Below, piece after piece: positions 35,248 to 43,077 of a stretch of 64,000 nucleotides of DNA. Numbering within the stretch: the first letter of the stretch is position 1; every line of letters starts with the position of its first letter. The notes below the pieces were generated by a model that saw nothing but the letters and a program-made list of their open reading frames with translations, had not been told where the DNA came from and made no database searches. The translations under genes were made by a program, and so were the position numbers. Source of the DNA: Streptomyces sp. NBC_00659 (lineage in GTDB: Bacteria > Actinomycetota > Actinomycetes > Streptomycetales > Streptomycetaceae); the NCBI RefSeq assembly GCF_036226925.1, contig NZ_CP109031.1:5270001-5334000 (forward strand), read 5' to 3'.

Positions 35248-36453
35248 ATGCCTGTGTGGGACGACCTGGTGGGCCAGGAGAAGGTGAGCGAACAGCTCGC
35301 CGCCGCTGCCCGGGACGCCGACACCCTCGTCACGGCGGTCGCCGCGAAGACCCCGCCTCCCGAGGCGTCCAAGATGACGCACGCCTGGCTGTTCACGGGT
35401 CCGCCCGGATCGGGCCGCTCCACGGCCGCCCGGGCGTTCGCGGCCGCGTTGCAGTGCGTGAGCCCTGACCGCGCGCTCGGCGGAATTCCCGGCTGCGGGT
35501 TCTGCGACGGCTGTCATACGAGCCTGGTCGGCACCCACGCCGACGTGCAGATCGTCCGCACCGATCTGCTCTCCATCGGTGTCAAGGAGACCCGCGACCT
35601 GGTCCGCCGCGCCCAGCTGTCCCCCGCGGGCGGCCGCTGGCAGGTCATCGTCCTGGAGGACGCGGACCGTCTCACGGAGGGCGCGGGCAACGTCCTGCTC
35701 AAGGCCGTCGAGGAACCCGCCCCCCGTACGGTCTGGCTCCTTTGTGCGCCGTCCATCGAGGACGTACTGCCCACCATCCGCTCCCGCTGCCGGCTGCTCA
35801 CGCTGCGCACCCCTCCGGTCGACGCCGTGGCCGACATCCTCATCCGCCGTGACGGCATCGAGCCCGACGTCGCGGCGGCCGCCGCGCGCGCGACGCAGGG
35901 CCACATCGGGCGGGCCCGCCGCCTCGCGACGGACCCGAGCGCCCGTCAGCGCCGGGCCGCCGTCCTCAAGCTCCCGCTGCGGATCGACGACATCGGTGGC
36001 TGCCTCAAAGCGGCCCAGGAGCTGATCGACACGGCTTCCGAAGACGCGAAGCAGCTCGCCGAGGAGGTCGACGTCAAGGAGACGGACGAGCTGAAGGCGG
36101 CGCTCGGTGCGGTGCAGGGCGGCCGGATGCCACGGGGCACGGCGGGCGTCATGAAGGATCTGGAGGACCGGCAGAAGCGCCGAAGAACGCGGACGCAGCG
36201 GGACAGCCTGGATCTGGCGCTGATCGACCTCACCGGCTTCTACCGCGATGTGCTCGCCCTTCAGCTGGGATCCCGTCTGGCCATCGCCAACGCGGAGGCG
36301 GAGGACACGCTGGAACGGCTGGCCCGCGGCAGTGCGCCGGAGTCGACCCTGCGCCGCATCGACGCGATCGCCGCGTGCCGTGAGGCACTCGACCGCAACG
36401 TGGCTCCGCTGCTGGCGGTGGAGGCGATGACGATGGCGCTCCGCGCGGGCTGA
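35248..36453 (+). CDS. holB: DNA polymerase III subunit delta'
   Basis: A 401-residue clamp-loader AAA+ subunit. MPVWDDLVGQEKVSEQLAAA is the usual N-terminus, the P-loop is WLFTGPPGSGRSTAARAFAA (Arg in place of the Lys, usual for delta'), the zinc module is CVSPDRALGGIPGCGFCDGC, and VIVLEDADRLTEGAGNVLLKAVEEP is the DExx-like box. SRC sensor: PTIRSRCRLLTLRTP. It loads the sliding clamp with tau/gamma and delta. ATG 35248 is preceded by GGAAAGGCGGAG. Confidence 0.95.
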   Translation: MPVWDDLVGQEKVSEQLAAAARDADTLVTAVAAKTPPPEASKMTHAWLFTGPPGSGRSTAARAFAAALQCVSPDRALGGIPGCGFCDGCHTSLVGTHADVQIVRTDLLSIGVKETRDLVRRAQLSPAGGRWQVIVLEDADRLTEGAGNVLLKAVEEPAPRTVWLLCAPSIEDVLPTIRSRCRLLTLRTPPVDAVADILIRRDGIEPDVAAAAARATQGHIGRARRLATDPSARQRRAAVLKLPLRIDDIGGCLKAAQELIDTASEDAKQLAEEVDVKETDELKAALGAVQGGRMPRGTAGVMKDLEDRQKRRRTRTQRDSLDLALIDLTGFYRDVLALQLGSRLAIANAEAEDTLERLARGSAPESTLRRIDAIAACREALDRNVAPLLAVEAMTMALRAG

Positions 36454-36631
36454 TCCCCTCCTGCCCGTCCTGTCGGGGGCGACCCGACCGGGGGAGGGAC
36501 TCGTTCGGGGCGACCTGTCCGCGGTACCCGTCCGGGGTGATCTGGCGGGTGGGCGGTTGACCCGGTCACTCGTACGAGCCGCTTCCGGGACTGAAGGTGA
36601 TCAATTGATCGCGCAAGGTTACGCTCGCGAG

Positions 36632-38218
36632 ATGCACATGAGGCGCACCACACGGCCGACCCGACCCCTCCGTGCGAGCGGCGTGCTGCTGGCCGCCGCG
36701 GCGCTGCTCGTCTCCGCCTGCTCCTCCTCGGGAAGTTCCACGACGGCGGCCGCGACGACCGAGGCGGTGCTCACCGCGCTGCCGCGCGCCACACCCTCGG
36801 CACTGGCGCCGTACTACGGGCAGAAGCTGAACTGGCGCAGCTGTGGTGTCCCCGGCTTCGAGTGCGCCACGATGAAGGCGCCGCTGGACTACGCGAAGCC
36901 CGGCTCGGGAGACGTCAGGCTGGCGGTTTCCCGCAAGAAGGCCACAGGCCCGGGCAAGCGGCTCGGTTCGCTGCTGGTCAACCCGGGAGGGCCGGGCGGT
37001 TCGGCGGTCGGCTATCTCCAGTCGTACGCCGGGATCGGCTATCCGGCGGACGTCCGTGCCCGCTACGACATGGTCGCGGTCGACCCGCGGGGAGTGGCCC
37101 GCAGCGAACCGGTCGAATGCCTCAACGGCCGCGCGATGGACGCGTTCACACAGACGGACACCACGCCGGACGACGGCCGGGAGACGGGCCGGCTCGTCGA
37201 GGCGTTCAAGAAGTTCGCCGAGGGCTGCGGCGCGCACTCGCCCGATCTGCTCCGGCACGTCTCCACGGTCGAGGCGGCCCGCGACATGGACATCCTGCGG
37301 GCCGTACTGGGCGACGAGAAGCTGACGTATGTGGGGGCGTCGTACGGGACGTTCCTGGGCGCGACGTACGCGGGCCTCTACCCGGACCGGGTGGGCCGGT
37401 TGGTGCTGGACGGAGCGCTGGACCCGTCACTGAACGCGCGCAAGCTCAACGAGGAGCAGACGGCGGGGTTCGAGACGGCGTTCCAGTCCTTCGCGAAGGA
37501 CTGCGTACAGCAAAGCGACTGTCCCCTCGGCGACGCGGGCACGAGCCCCGACGAGGTGGGCAGGAACCTGAAGGCGTTCTTCCAGCAGTTGGACAAGACG
37601 CCCATCCCGACGGGTGACCCGGACGGCCGCAAGCTCGGAGAGGCGCTCGCGACGACCGGGGTGATCGCCGCGATGTACGACGAGACGGCGTGGCCGCAGC
37701 TGCGTGACGCGCTCACCTCCGCGATGAAGCAGAACGACGGCGCGGGTCTGCTCGCCCTCTCCGACAGCTACTACGAGCGGGACGCCGACGGTCGGTACGC
37801 GAACCTGATGTCCGCGAACGCCGCCGTGAACTGCCTCGACCTGCCGCCCGCTTTCTCGGGCCCGGACCAGGTGGAGCAGTCGCTCCCCTCCTTCGAGAAG
37901 GCGTCCCCCGTCTTCGGTGAGGGCCTGGCCTGGGCCTCGCTGAACTGCGGGTACTGGCCGGTCAGGAACACCGGCGAGCCCCATCGCATCGAGGCCGAGG
38001 GCGCGGCGCCGATCCTCGTCGTCGGCACCACCCGGGACCCTGCGACCCCGTATCCCTGGGCGCAGTCCCTGGCCTCCCAGCTCTCCTCCGGCACGCTCCT
38101 GACCTACGTCGGCGACGGTCACACCGCCTACGGCCGCGGCAGCACCTGCATCGACTCCACGATCAACCGCTACCTCCTCCAGGGCACCCCTCCGGAGAAG
38201 GGAAAACGCTGCTCATAG
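36632..38218 (+). CDS. Secreted lipoprotein protease, tripeptidyl aminopeptidase type
   Basis: A 528-residue alpha/beta-hydrolase. The N-terminus MHMRRTTRPTRPLRASGVLL ends in a hydrophobic stretch and lipobox LLVSAC, so it is a membrane-anchored exported protein. NPGGPGGSAVGYLQS is the oxyanion loop, TYVGASYGTFLGATYA holds the nucleophile Ser, and the C-terminal TAP-like domain has ILVVGTTRDPATPYPWA (Asp) and GDGHTAYGRGSTCI (His). It belongs to the SlpD/SlpE-type tripeptidyl aminopeptidases known from Streptomyces. ATG 36632 or 36638; no strong ribosome site for either. Confidence 0.9.
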   Translation: MHMRRTTRPTRPLRASGVLLAAAALLVSACSSSGSSTTAAATTEAVLTALPRATPSALAPYYGQKLNWRSCGVPGFECATMKAPLDYAKPGSGDVRLAVSRKKATGPGKRLGSLLVNPGGPGGSAVGYLQSYAGIGYPADVRARYDMVAVDPRGVARSEPVECLNGRAMDAFTQTDTTPDDGRETGRLVEAFKKFAEGCGAHSPDLLRHVSTVEAARDMDILRAVLGDEKLTYVGASYGTFLGATYAGLYPDRVGRLVLDGALDPSLNARKLNEEQTAGFETAFQSFAKDCVQQSDCPLGDAGTSPDEVGRNLKAFFQQLDKTPIPTGDPDGRKLGEALATTGVIAAMYDETAWPQLRDALTSAMKQNDGAGLLALSDSYYERDADGRYANLMSANAAVNCLDLPPAFSGPDQVEQSLPSFEKASPVFGEGLAWASLNCGYWPVRNTGEPHRIEAEGAAPILVVGTTRDPATPYPWAQSLASQLSSGTLLTYVGDGHTAYGRGSTCIDSTINRYLLQGTPPEKGKRCS

Positions 38219-38326
38219 CCATGCCGAGCAGGTGCGGAGCGCCTTCCCCGGGGCGTGTACGGAGCACTCCGGGAAACTGTGTAGACTTACCGACGTTGCT
38301 GATCGCACCATAGGTGTGGACAGCGC

Positions 38327-38400
38327 GCCGCCTTAGCTCAGATGGCCAGAGCAACGCACTCGTAATGCGTAGGTCTCGGGTTCGAATCCCGAAGGCGGCT
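38327..38400 (+). tRNA. tRNA-Thr (CGT)
   Basis: 74-base cloverleaf: acceptor GCCGCCT/AGGCGGC, D-loop region AGCTCAGATGGCCAGAGC, anticodon stem ACGCA/TGCGT with loop CTCGTAA (anticodon CGT, decoding ACG), T-arm CTCGGGTTCGAATCCCGA, discriminator T. The CCA end is not encoded. Confidence 0.97.
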
Positions 38401-38406
38401 CTGTGG

Positions 38407-38449
38407 AAGCCTCAGGACTCACTCGCCGTGACCTGGGGCTTTTGCTTTT
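38407..38449 (+). terminator. Terminator of the tRNA gene
   Basis: AAGCCTCAGG (38407-38416) pairs with CCTGGGGCTT (38432-38441), with a T-rich tail TTGCTTTTG. One of the few U-tract terminators in the window. Confidence 0.8.
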
Positions 38450-38470
38450 GCCGGATAGGGCGGCGGCGCC

Positions 38471-38660
38471 GTGCACGGGCACGAAGGTGTCTCCCGTGCG
38501 GCGCATCGCGTCCTGGCGTCCTTCGATGGACACGAGCGGCCCTTCACGTAGCAGCGCGGTCTGACTGAACCGTGTGTGCCGCAGGATTTCCATGACTGTC
38601 GGCAGGTCCACCCCCGGCCCGTTCAGGATCGTGCCCTTCGGGCTGTTCCGTATGGCCCGG
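38471..38660 (-). pseudogene. Remnant of a tyrosine integrase C-terminus
   Basis: The minus-strand reading frame contains GTILNGPGVDLPTVMEILRHTRFSQT, which matches the tail of phage-type tyrosine recombinases (GVDPRTVMEVLGHSSISTT), where the conserved H-x-x-(IV) ahead of the nucleophile Tyr lies. The recombinase core and the catalytic Tyr are missing, no start codon makes sense, and the frame runs through the tRNA gene. It looks like the relic of an element once integrated at tRNA-Thr. The rest of 38450-38978 holds nothing else that I can name apart from an AT-richer patch near 38720-38790. Confidence 0.5.
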
Positions 38661-38978
38661 CAGGTGACCGCGTACCACCCGAAGGCGCCGCCGCACGCCC
38701 GGCGCGCTCCGCCAAACGGTTGATACCGTGTCAATTCCCTTGATGAAGAGATCACTCTGATGGGTCAATTCAGGTGTCTGCATCAATGGGCGATGATCCC
38801 TCGACTCCCCGCGGACAAGCCTCCCTCCCGGGACTGAACTCATCCCGTCCGGACGGGCTTCCGCACGTTCCCATCTGCCGGCGGCCGGACGTGTCGGCCT
38901 GAGCCGGTTCGGGACGTCCGCGGATCGGAACGCCCGGTCGCTGCTCGGAGAAGACCTCCGAGTGAGGAGGAACCCCCC

Positions 38979-39722
38979 ATGCCTATCAGTCCCAACCAAG
39001 GCTCCACCAGCGGCGGAACAACCGTCACGATCACCGGCGTGAACCTGTCCGGTGCCACCGCCGTCCACTTCGGGTCCCGGACGGCCACGATCACCGCGAA
39101 CACCCCGACCTCGATCACCGTCATCGCCCCCGCGGGCTGCGGCGTCGTCGACGTCAATGTGACGACCGCGGGAGGGACGAGCAACTCGCTCTCCTTCTTC
39201 TACATCAGCCCGCCGATCGCGGTGTCCCTCGGCCCGGGCTCCGGTCCGACCGCGGGCGGCAACACGGTCACCGTCAACGGCTACGGCCTCTCCACGGCCA
39301 CCGCCGTGTCCTTCGGCTCCAACAGCGCGACCCCGACGGTCGTCTCGGACAGCCGGCTGTCGGTGGCCGCTCCGGCCGGCAGCTCCAGCGGCTCCGTCGA
39401 GGTCACCGTCACCACCACCGGGGGCACGACCGCTCCGCTCGCCTACGCCTACGTCGACGCGCCGACACTGGTCTCGCTCACACCCACCTCGGGATCGACA
39501 TCCGGCGGCACCTCGGTGACCGTCAACGGCACCGGTCTGGCGTCCACCACGGCCGTCACCTTCGGCGGCGTCACCGCGTCCTTCGCCGTGCTGAACAGCA
39601 CCACGCTGGTGGCCGTCACCCCGTCCGGCTCCGCAGGTTCCGTCGATGTGGCCGTGACCACCGGGGGCGGTGGCGCGACCCTCGGCGACGGCTTCACCTA
39701 CGTGTCCGGGCCCGGCATCTGA
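38979..39722 (+). CDS. IPT/TIG repeat protein, three repeats, no signal peptide
   Basis: A 247-residue protein of three immunoglobulin-like IPT/TIG repeats (about residues 1-77, 78-159, 160-247). Each carries the pattern P-x-x-G-x-T-x-G-G-x-x-V-T-(VI)-x-G-x-x-L...ATAVxFG. There is no signal peptide or membrane segment: the first repeat starts at residue 2. GAGGAGG lies 10 bases upstream. TIG domains bind surfaces or partners in extracellular and DNA-binding proteins; how this one is used is unknown. Its neighbours (a second TIG protein and a secreted Ig-like protein) suggest a joint role. Confidence 0.85.
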   Translation: MPISPNQGSTSGGTTVTITGVNLSGATAVHFGSRTATITANTPTSITVIAPAGCGVVDVNVTTAGGTSNSLSFFYISPPIAVSLGPGSGPTAGGNTVTVNGYGLSTATAVSFGSNSATPTVVSDSRLSVAAPAGSSSGSVEVTVTTTGGTTAPLAYAYVDAPTLVSLTPTSGSTSGGTSVTVNGTGLASTTAVTFGGVTASFAVLNSTTLVAVTPSGSAGSVDVAVTTGGGGATLGDGFTYVSGPGI

Positions 39723-39883
39723 CGGCGTCCCGGACACACGGCCGCGCACGGCTCCGGTCCGCTCCGGCGGTCCACCGGTCCGTGCCCAGCGGAAGCGGTG
39801 CGGGCTCGTGCACGGCTGCCGGCACCGCTTCCGTGCCCCCAGTTCGCGGCCCAGCCAGGCCGACCACACCCCTTGGAGTCACC

Positions 39884-40888
39884 GTGGCCCCTCCCGTCCT
39901 CACGTCGGTCGTGCCCAACACGGGTCCGGCGGCGGGCACCAATCCCGTGACCCTGAACGGAAGCCAGTTCACCGGCGCCACCGCCGTCACGTTCGGATCC
40001 GCGGCCGCCCTGTCGTACACGGTCAACACCCCGTCGACGATCACGGCGACCGTCCCGCCCGGAACCGGCACGGTCAGCGTCACCGTGCGCACACCCGCCG
40101 GGCTCAGCAACACGGTCGCCTACACCTACGCGCCCACGCCCGCCCTCAGCGCGATCGCGCCGAACCAGGGCCCGACGTCCGGCGGGATCAGCGTGGTCCT
40201 CACCGGTACCGGCCTCACGGGGGCCACCGCCGTCACCTTCGGCGGCACCCCCGCGACCTCCTACACCGTCAACTCGGCCACCCAGATCACCGCCGTCACA
40301 CCGGCCGGCACCGGCGCGGTGGCGGTCACCGCGACCACCGTCGGCGGCACCTCGGGGCCGGTGTTCTTCTACTACCTCAACGCGCCCTCGCTGCTGTCCG
40401 TCTCGCCCGCCGAGGGCCCGGCGACCGGCGGGATCAGCGTGGTCCTCACCGGTACCGGCCTCACGGGGGCCACCGCCGTCACCTTCGGCGGCACCCCCGC
40501 GACCTCCTACACCGTCAACTCGGCCACCCGGATCACCGCGGTCACCCCGCCCGGCACCGGCTCCGTCGCGTGCACCGTCACCGGTCCCGGCGGCACCAGC
40601 AACTCCGTCGTCTACACCTACCTCGCGGCGCCGACGCTGACCGCGCTCTCGCCCGCGCAGGGGCCGACGGACGCGGGCACCGCCGTGACCCTGACCGGCA
40701 CCGGGCTGACCACGACGTTCGCGGTCCACTTCGGCAGCGCACCGGCGGCCTTCACCGTGGTGTCGGACACGACCGCGGTCGCGATCGCCCCGGCGGGTCC
40801 GGCGGGTTCGGTGCCGGTGAGCGTCACGACGTCGGGCGGCACCAGTAACTCGCTCGCCTACCAGCGACTCGCGCCTCCCGCGATCTAG
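39884..40888 (+). CDS. IPT/TIG repeat protein, four repeats, no signal peptide
   Basis: A 334-residue protein of four IPT/TIG repeats (about 82-84 residues each), starting VAPPVLTSVVPNTGPAAGTN. The second and third repeats are near-identical and share a 105-bp perfect DNA repeat. No signal peptide is present. GTG 39884 has GGAG 5 bases upstream; the open frame extends back to 39782 but is Gly/Ser/Ala noise. It lies 161 bases downstream of the first TIG gene in the same orientation, so the two are probably co-transcribed paralogues. Confidence 0.85.
   Translation: MAPPVLTSVVPNTGPAAGTNPVTLNGSQFTGATAVTFGSAAALSYTVNTPSTITATVPPGTGTVSVTVRTPAGLSNTVAYTYAPTPALSAIAPNQGPTSGGISVVLTGTGLTGATAVTFGGTPATSYTVNSATQITAVTPAGTGAVAVTATTVGGTSGPVFFYYLNAPSLLSVSPAEGPATGGISVVLTGTGLTGATAVTFGGTPATSYTVNSATRITAVTPPGTGSVACTVTGPGGTSNSVVYTYLAAPTLTALSPAQGPTDAGTAVTLTGTGLTTTFAVHFGSAPAAFTVVSDTTAVAIAPAGPAGSVPVSVTTSGGTSNSLAYQRLAPPAI
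40179..40529 (+). repeat. 105-bp perfect direct repeat within the TIG gene
   Basis: 40179-40283 and 40425-40529 are identical over 105 bp at a 246-bp offset (82 codons, one TIG repeat). This is recent domain duplication or gene conversion. Confidence 0.95.
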
Positions 40889-41091
40889 GGGCTGTCCCCA
40901 CGGCATCGGCACCACCGGCCCGCGCCCGCCCCGAGCCACCGGCCCGCTCCGGTCCATTCGAGCGAGCCGATGACTCGGGTGGGTCCGCCGGGCCCGCGCC
41001 TCCCGCGTATGCCATCAAAAGCGGCCTAGGGTCACGCTCCGAACGGTTACGGCGAACCCCTGCCTGACGATCAGACCGAGGAGGCCCCTCA

Positions 41092-41592
41092 GTGAAAGCG
41101 TGTCGTGCGCGCAAAGCCGGAGTCATGGTCGCCGCAGCGGCGGCGGCCACAGTGCTGTTCCTCGCTCCGTCGGCTGCCGCCGCCGATCCGTCGTCGACCA
41201 CGGTTCAGGCCACACCCTCCTCGGCGACGACCGGGCAACTGGTGACCCTCGACGCGACGGTGACCTGCAGCTCGGACCCGAGCGGCGGCCTCGGCGTGTC
41301 GTTCTTCGACGGCGTGAACCTCCTCGCGACCGCACCCGTCTCCGCCGACGGACACTCCTCGCTGGCCACCGGTTTCACGACCACCGGAACACACACCATC
41401 ACCGCCGCCTACAACGGCGACGACAGCTGTGGCGCTTCGAGCGCCACCACCACCGTCACCGTGTCCGAGGCCCCGGCTCCCCCGGCAGGCAGCCCGGGCT
41501 GCCTGCTGTGCGGGCTGATCGACTTCCACGTCGGGGACATCCACAATGAGGTCAACATCGACAGCCACAATGTGACGCGCATCCACAAGTGA
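41092..41592 (+). CDS. Secreted Ig-like (Big_3-type) protein with Cys/His tail
   Basis: A 166-residue exported protein. The signal peptide VKACRARKAGVMVAAAAAAT ends at ADPSS. Residues about 35-125 are a single bacterial Ig-like domain (TTVQATPSSATTGQLVTLDATVTC ... HTITAAYNGDDSCG), with a Cys pair. After a Pro/Ala spacer comes a distinctive tail CLLCGLIDFHVGDIHNEVNI then DSHNVTRIHK, with CxxC and several His. GTG 41092 has GAGGAGG 7 bases upstream. Function unknown. Confidence 0.8.
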   Translation: MKACRARKAGVMVAAAAAATVLFLAPSAAAADPSSTTVQATPSSATTGQLVTLDATVTCSSDPSGGLGVSFFDGVNLLATAPVSADGHSSLATGFTTTGTHTITAAYNGDDSCGASSATTTVTVSEAPAPPAGSPGCLLCGLIDFHVGDIHNEVNIDSHNVTRIHK

Positions 41593-41616
41593 GCCCGGCC
41601 CGCCGGCCGCTGGACG

Positions 41617-41656
41617 CGCGCGAGGGGTGCCACGGGCCCGTGGCACCCCTCGCGCG
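41617..41656. terminator. Terminator after the Ig-like gene
   Basis: Perfect 20-bp inverted repeat without loop (41617-41636 and 41637-41656), 25 bases past the stop and before the convergent reductase gene. Confidence 0.85.
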
Positions 41657-41700
41657 TTCGTTGAGAGAGGCTCGGGGCGTCGGCCCGCTGCCGCTTCGTG

Positions 41701-42363
41701 TCATGCTGCGGACACCCCCGCCGAGCTCACCCCCGACAGCGCCATCCGTTCCACCCGGCGTGCCTGGTCCAGGCTCCCGGCGTCGACGTAGGTGAAGGGG
41801 GTGGCGGCGCACAGCCGCAGGAACGTCCGCTTCGCCTCGGCGTCGTCGGAGATCACCCGGATGTCGGGGACGGCCGGGTCGGGGCACCCGTCGAACGCCT
41901 CCCACCACACGTTCTTGAAGGCGCCCACCAGCCGCGCCCCGGGGAACGCGGCGGCGAGGTCCTCGGTGCCGCCGACCGCCCAGGGGCCCACGAAGTCGAT
42001 GTGACCGCCGGTGAACGGGTTGGTGATGTCCACCAGAATCTTCCCGCGCAGCCCGGACCGCCAGGGCCTGAGCTGCTGCACCGCTCCCTGGACGCCGAGG
42101 AAAGCGGGGACGATCACCGACGAGCGCGCGACGACCTCCTCGCAGCACCCGCCGGTCACGATCGCCCCGTCCGCACCCTTCGGACCGGTCACCCCCGTCA
42201 CCCCATGTCCCCCGGCGTCCGAGCCGAGCAGCACCTCGTGTCCGGCCCGGGCGAACATCGCCGCCAGGGTGATGGCGATCCCGCCAGGGGGAGGGGTTCC
42301 CCGCCGGGGGAACCGTTGTATCTTCGATAGTGGAGACTGCCACGATCTAAGGAGTCGGCTCAT
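41701..42363 (-). CDS. NADPH-dependent F420 reductase-like protein, degenerate N-terminus
   Basis: About 220 residues of an NAD(P)-binding F420-reductase-like protein: FARAGHEVLLGSDAG, VVARSSVIVPAFLGVQGAVQ, ILVDITNPFTGG, GARLVGAFKNVWWEAF and FLRLCAATPFTYVDAGSLDQAR follow the family order. The N-terminal strand and glycine loop (normally IxxIGTGxMG) read IQRFPRRGTPPPGGIAITLA, so nucleotide binding is doubtful. The only in-frame starts are ATG 42363, which overlaps the marR start, and ATG 42258, which omits the fold. A frameshift in the C-rich 42280-42310 stretch is possible. Confidence 0.6.
   Translation of the reverse strand: MSRLLRSWQSPLSKIQRFPRRGTPPPGGIAITLAAMFARAGHEVLLGSDAGGHGVTGVTGPKGADGAIVTGGCCEEVVARSSVIVPAFLGVQGAVQQLRPWRSGLRGKILVDITNPFTGGHIDFVGPWAVGGTEDLAAAFPGARLVGAFKNVWWEAFDGCPDPAVPDIRVISDDAEAKRTFLRLCAATPFTYVDAGSLDQARRVERMALSGVSSAGVSAA
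42319..42329 (+). promoter_or_regulatory. Candidate MarR autoregulatory operator
   Basis: TATC-TTC-GATA inverted repeat in the intergenic region, about 32 bases before the marR start. The nearby GGTTCCCCGCCGGGGGAACC (42294-42313) is a second near-palindrome. Confidence 0.4.
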
Positions 42364-42853
42364 GGTGCGCAGCGGTAACGCCGAGCAGCACGGGGCGTCC
42401 CCCCGGAAGGACTTTCTCATCGCCGAGCGGCCCGGCTACCTGCTGCACAAGGCGGGGCTGGTGCTGGTGGAGGATGTGGAGAAGTCGCTGGCCGGGGTCG
42501 GTATGCGCATCCGCGACTTCTTCGTGCTGGCCGCCCTGGCGGGCGGGCCCGAGCTCTCGCAGCAGGACCTGAGCCGGCTGCTCAATCTCGATCCGACCAC
42601 GGTCGTGACGGTGATCGACGAGATGGAACGCAACGGGCATGTCGAGCGCCGGCGCAATCCGGCCGACCGGCGGCGCTACAACCTGATCCTCACGGACTCC
42701 GGCCGTGCGGCGCTCGCGACGGCGGACCGGGTGGCCACGGAGGTCGAGTCGGCGTTCTTCGGCGCACTCGCGGAGGATGATCGCGACGCGCTGCGCAGGA
42801 TGCTCGGCGTCCTGATGGCGGGCCGCTGGCCCGCCTCCGTCTGCTCCGACTGA
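42362..42853 (+). CDS. MarR family transcriptional regulator
   Basis: A 163-residue winged-helix repressor: PGYLLHKAGLVLVEDVEKSLAGVGMRIRDFFVLAALA (dimer helices), LSQQDLSRLLNLDPTTVVTVIDEMERNGHVERRRNPADRRRYNLILTDSG (recognition helix and DR-rich wing). MarR proteins respond to small phenolic or toxic ligands and usually control a neighbouring exporter; here the MFS gene follows in the same direction and the reductase-like gene is divergent. AAGGAG lies 9 bases before ATG 42362. Confidence 0.92.
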   Translation: MVRSGNAEQHGASPRKDFLIAERPGYLLHKAGLVLVEDVEKSLAGVGMRIRDFFVLAALAGGPELSQQDLSRLLNLDPTTVVTVIDEMERNGHVERRRNPADRRRYNLILTDSGRAALATADRVATEVESAFFGALAEDDRDALRRMLGVLMAGRWPASVCSD

Positions 42854-42871
42854 CGCCCGCTTCCCGATCCG

Positions 42872-42909
42872 GAAGCCCGCGGTGCCGTGTCAACGGCGCC
42901 GCGGGCTTC
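42872..42909 (+). terminator. Terminator after marR
   Basis: GAAGCCCGCGG (42872-42882) pairs with CCGCGGGCTTC (42899-42909). Confidence 0.8.
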
Positions 42910-43026
42910 TGTCGTTCCCGGTGGCTGTCACGCCGGGTGACCGCGCTCCGGCGAAGGGCAGGTGGCCGGTCCGGCCGACTCGCCGGCCGCTACCGAACGT
43001 CACGAGCGTTGACGCACGGCTTTCCA

Positions 43027-43054
43027 ATCATCTAGATTTCCATCATCTAAAGAT
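43027..43054 (+). promoter_or_regulatory. AT-rich operator/promoter of the MFS gene
   Basis: ATCATCTA occurs at 43027-43034 and 43042-43049. Each continues into an inverted repeat, ATCTAGAT (43030-43037) and ATCTAAAGAT (43045-43054). The stretch is unusually AT-rich for this DNA and lies about 25-50 bases before the MFS start, so a repressor bound here would block transcription. The neighbouring MarR protein is the obvious candidate. Confidence 0.5.
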
Positions 43055-43077
43055 CCGGCTGATTGGAAGGTTCTCGC

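Noticed and set aside
38333..38755. Minus-strand frame reading GFEPETYALRVRCSGHLS through the tRNA gene
   Set aside because: This is the familiar antisense translation of a tRNA and is not a protein; only the integrase-like part outside the tRNA is kept, as a remnant.
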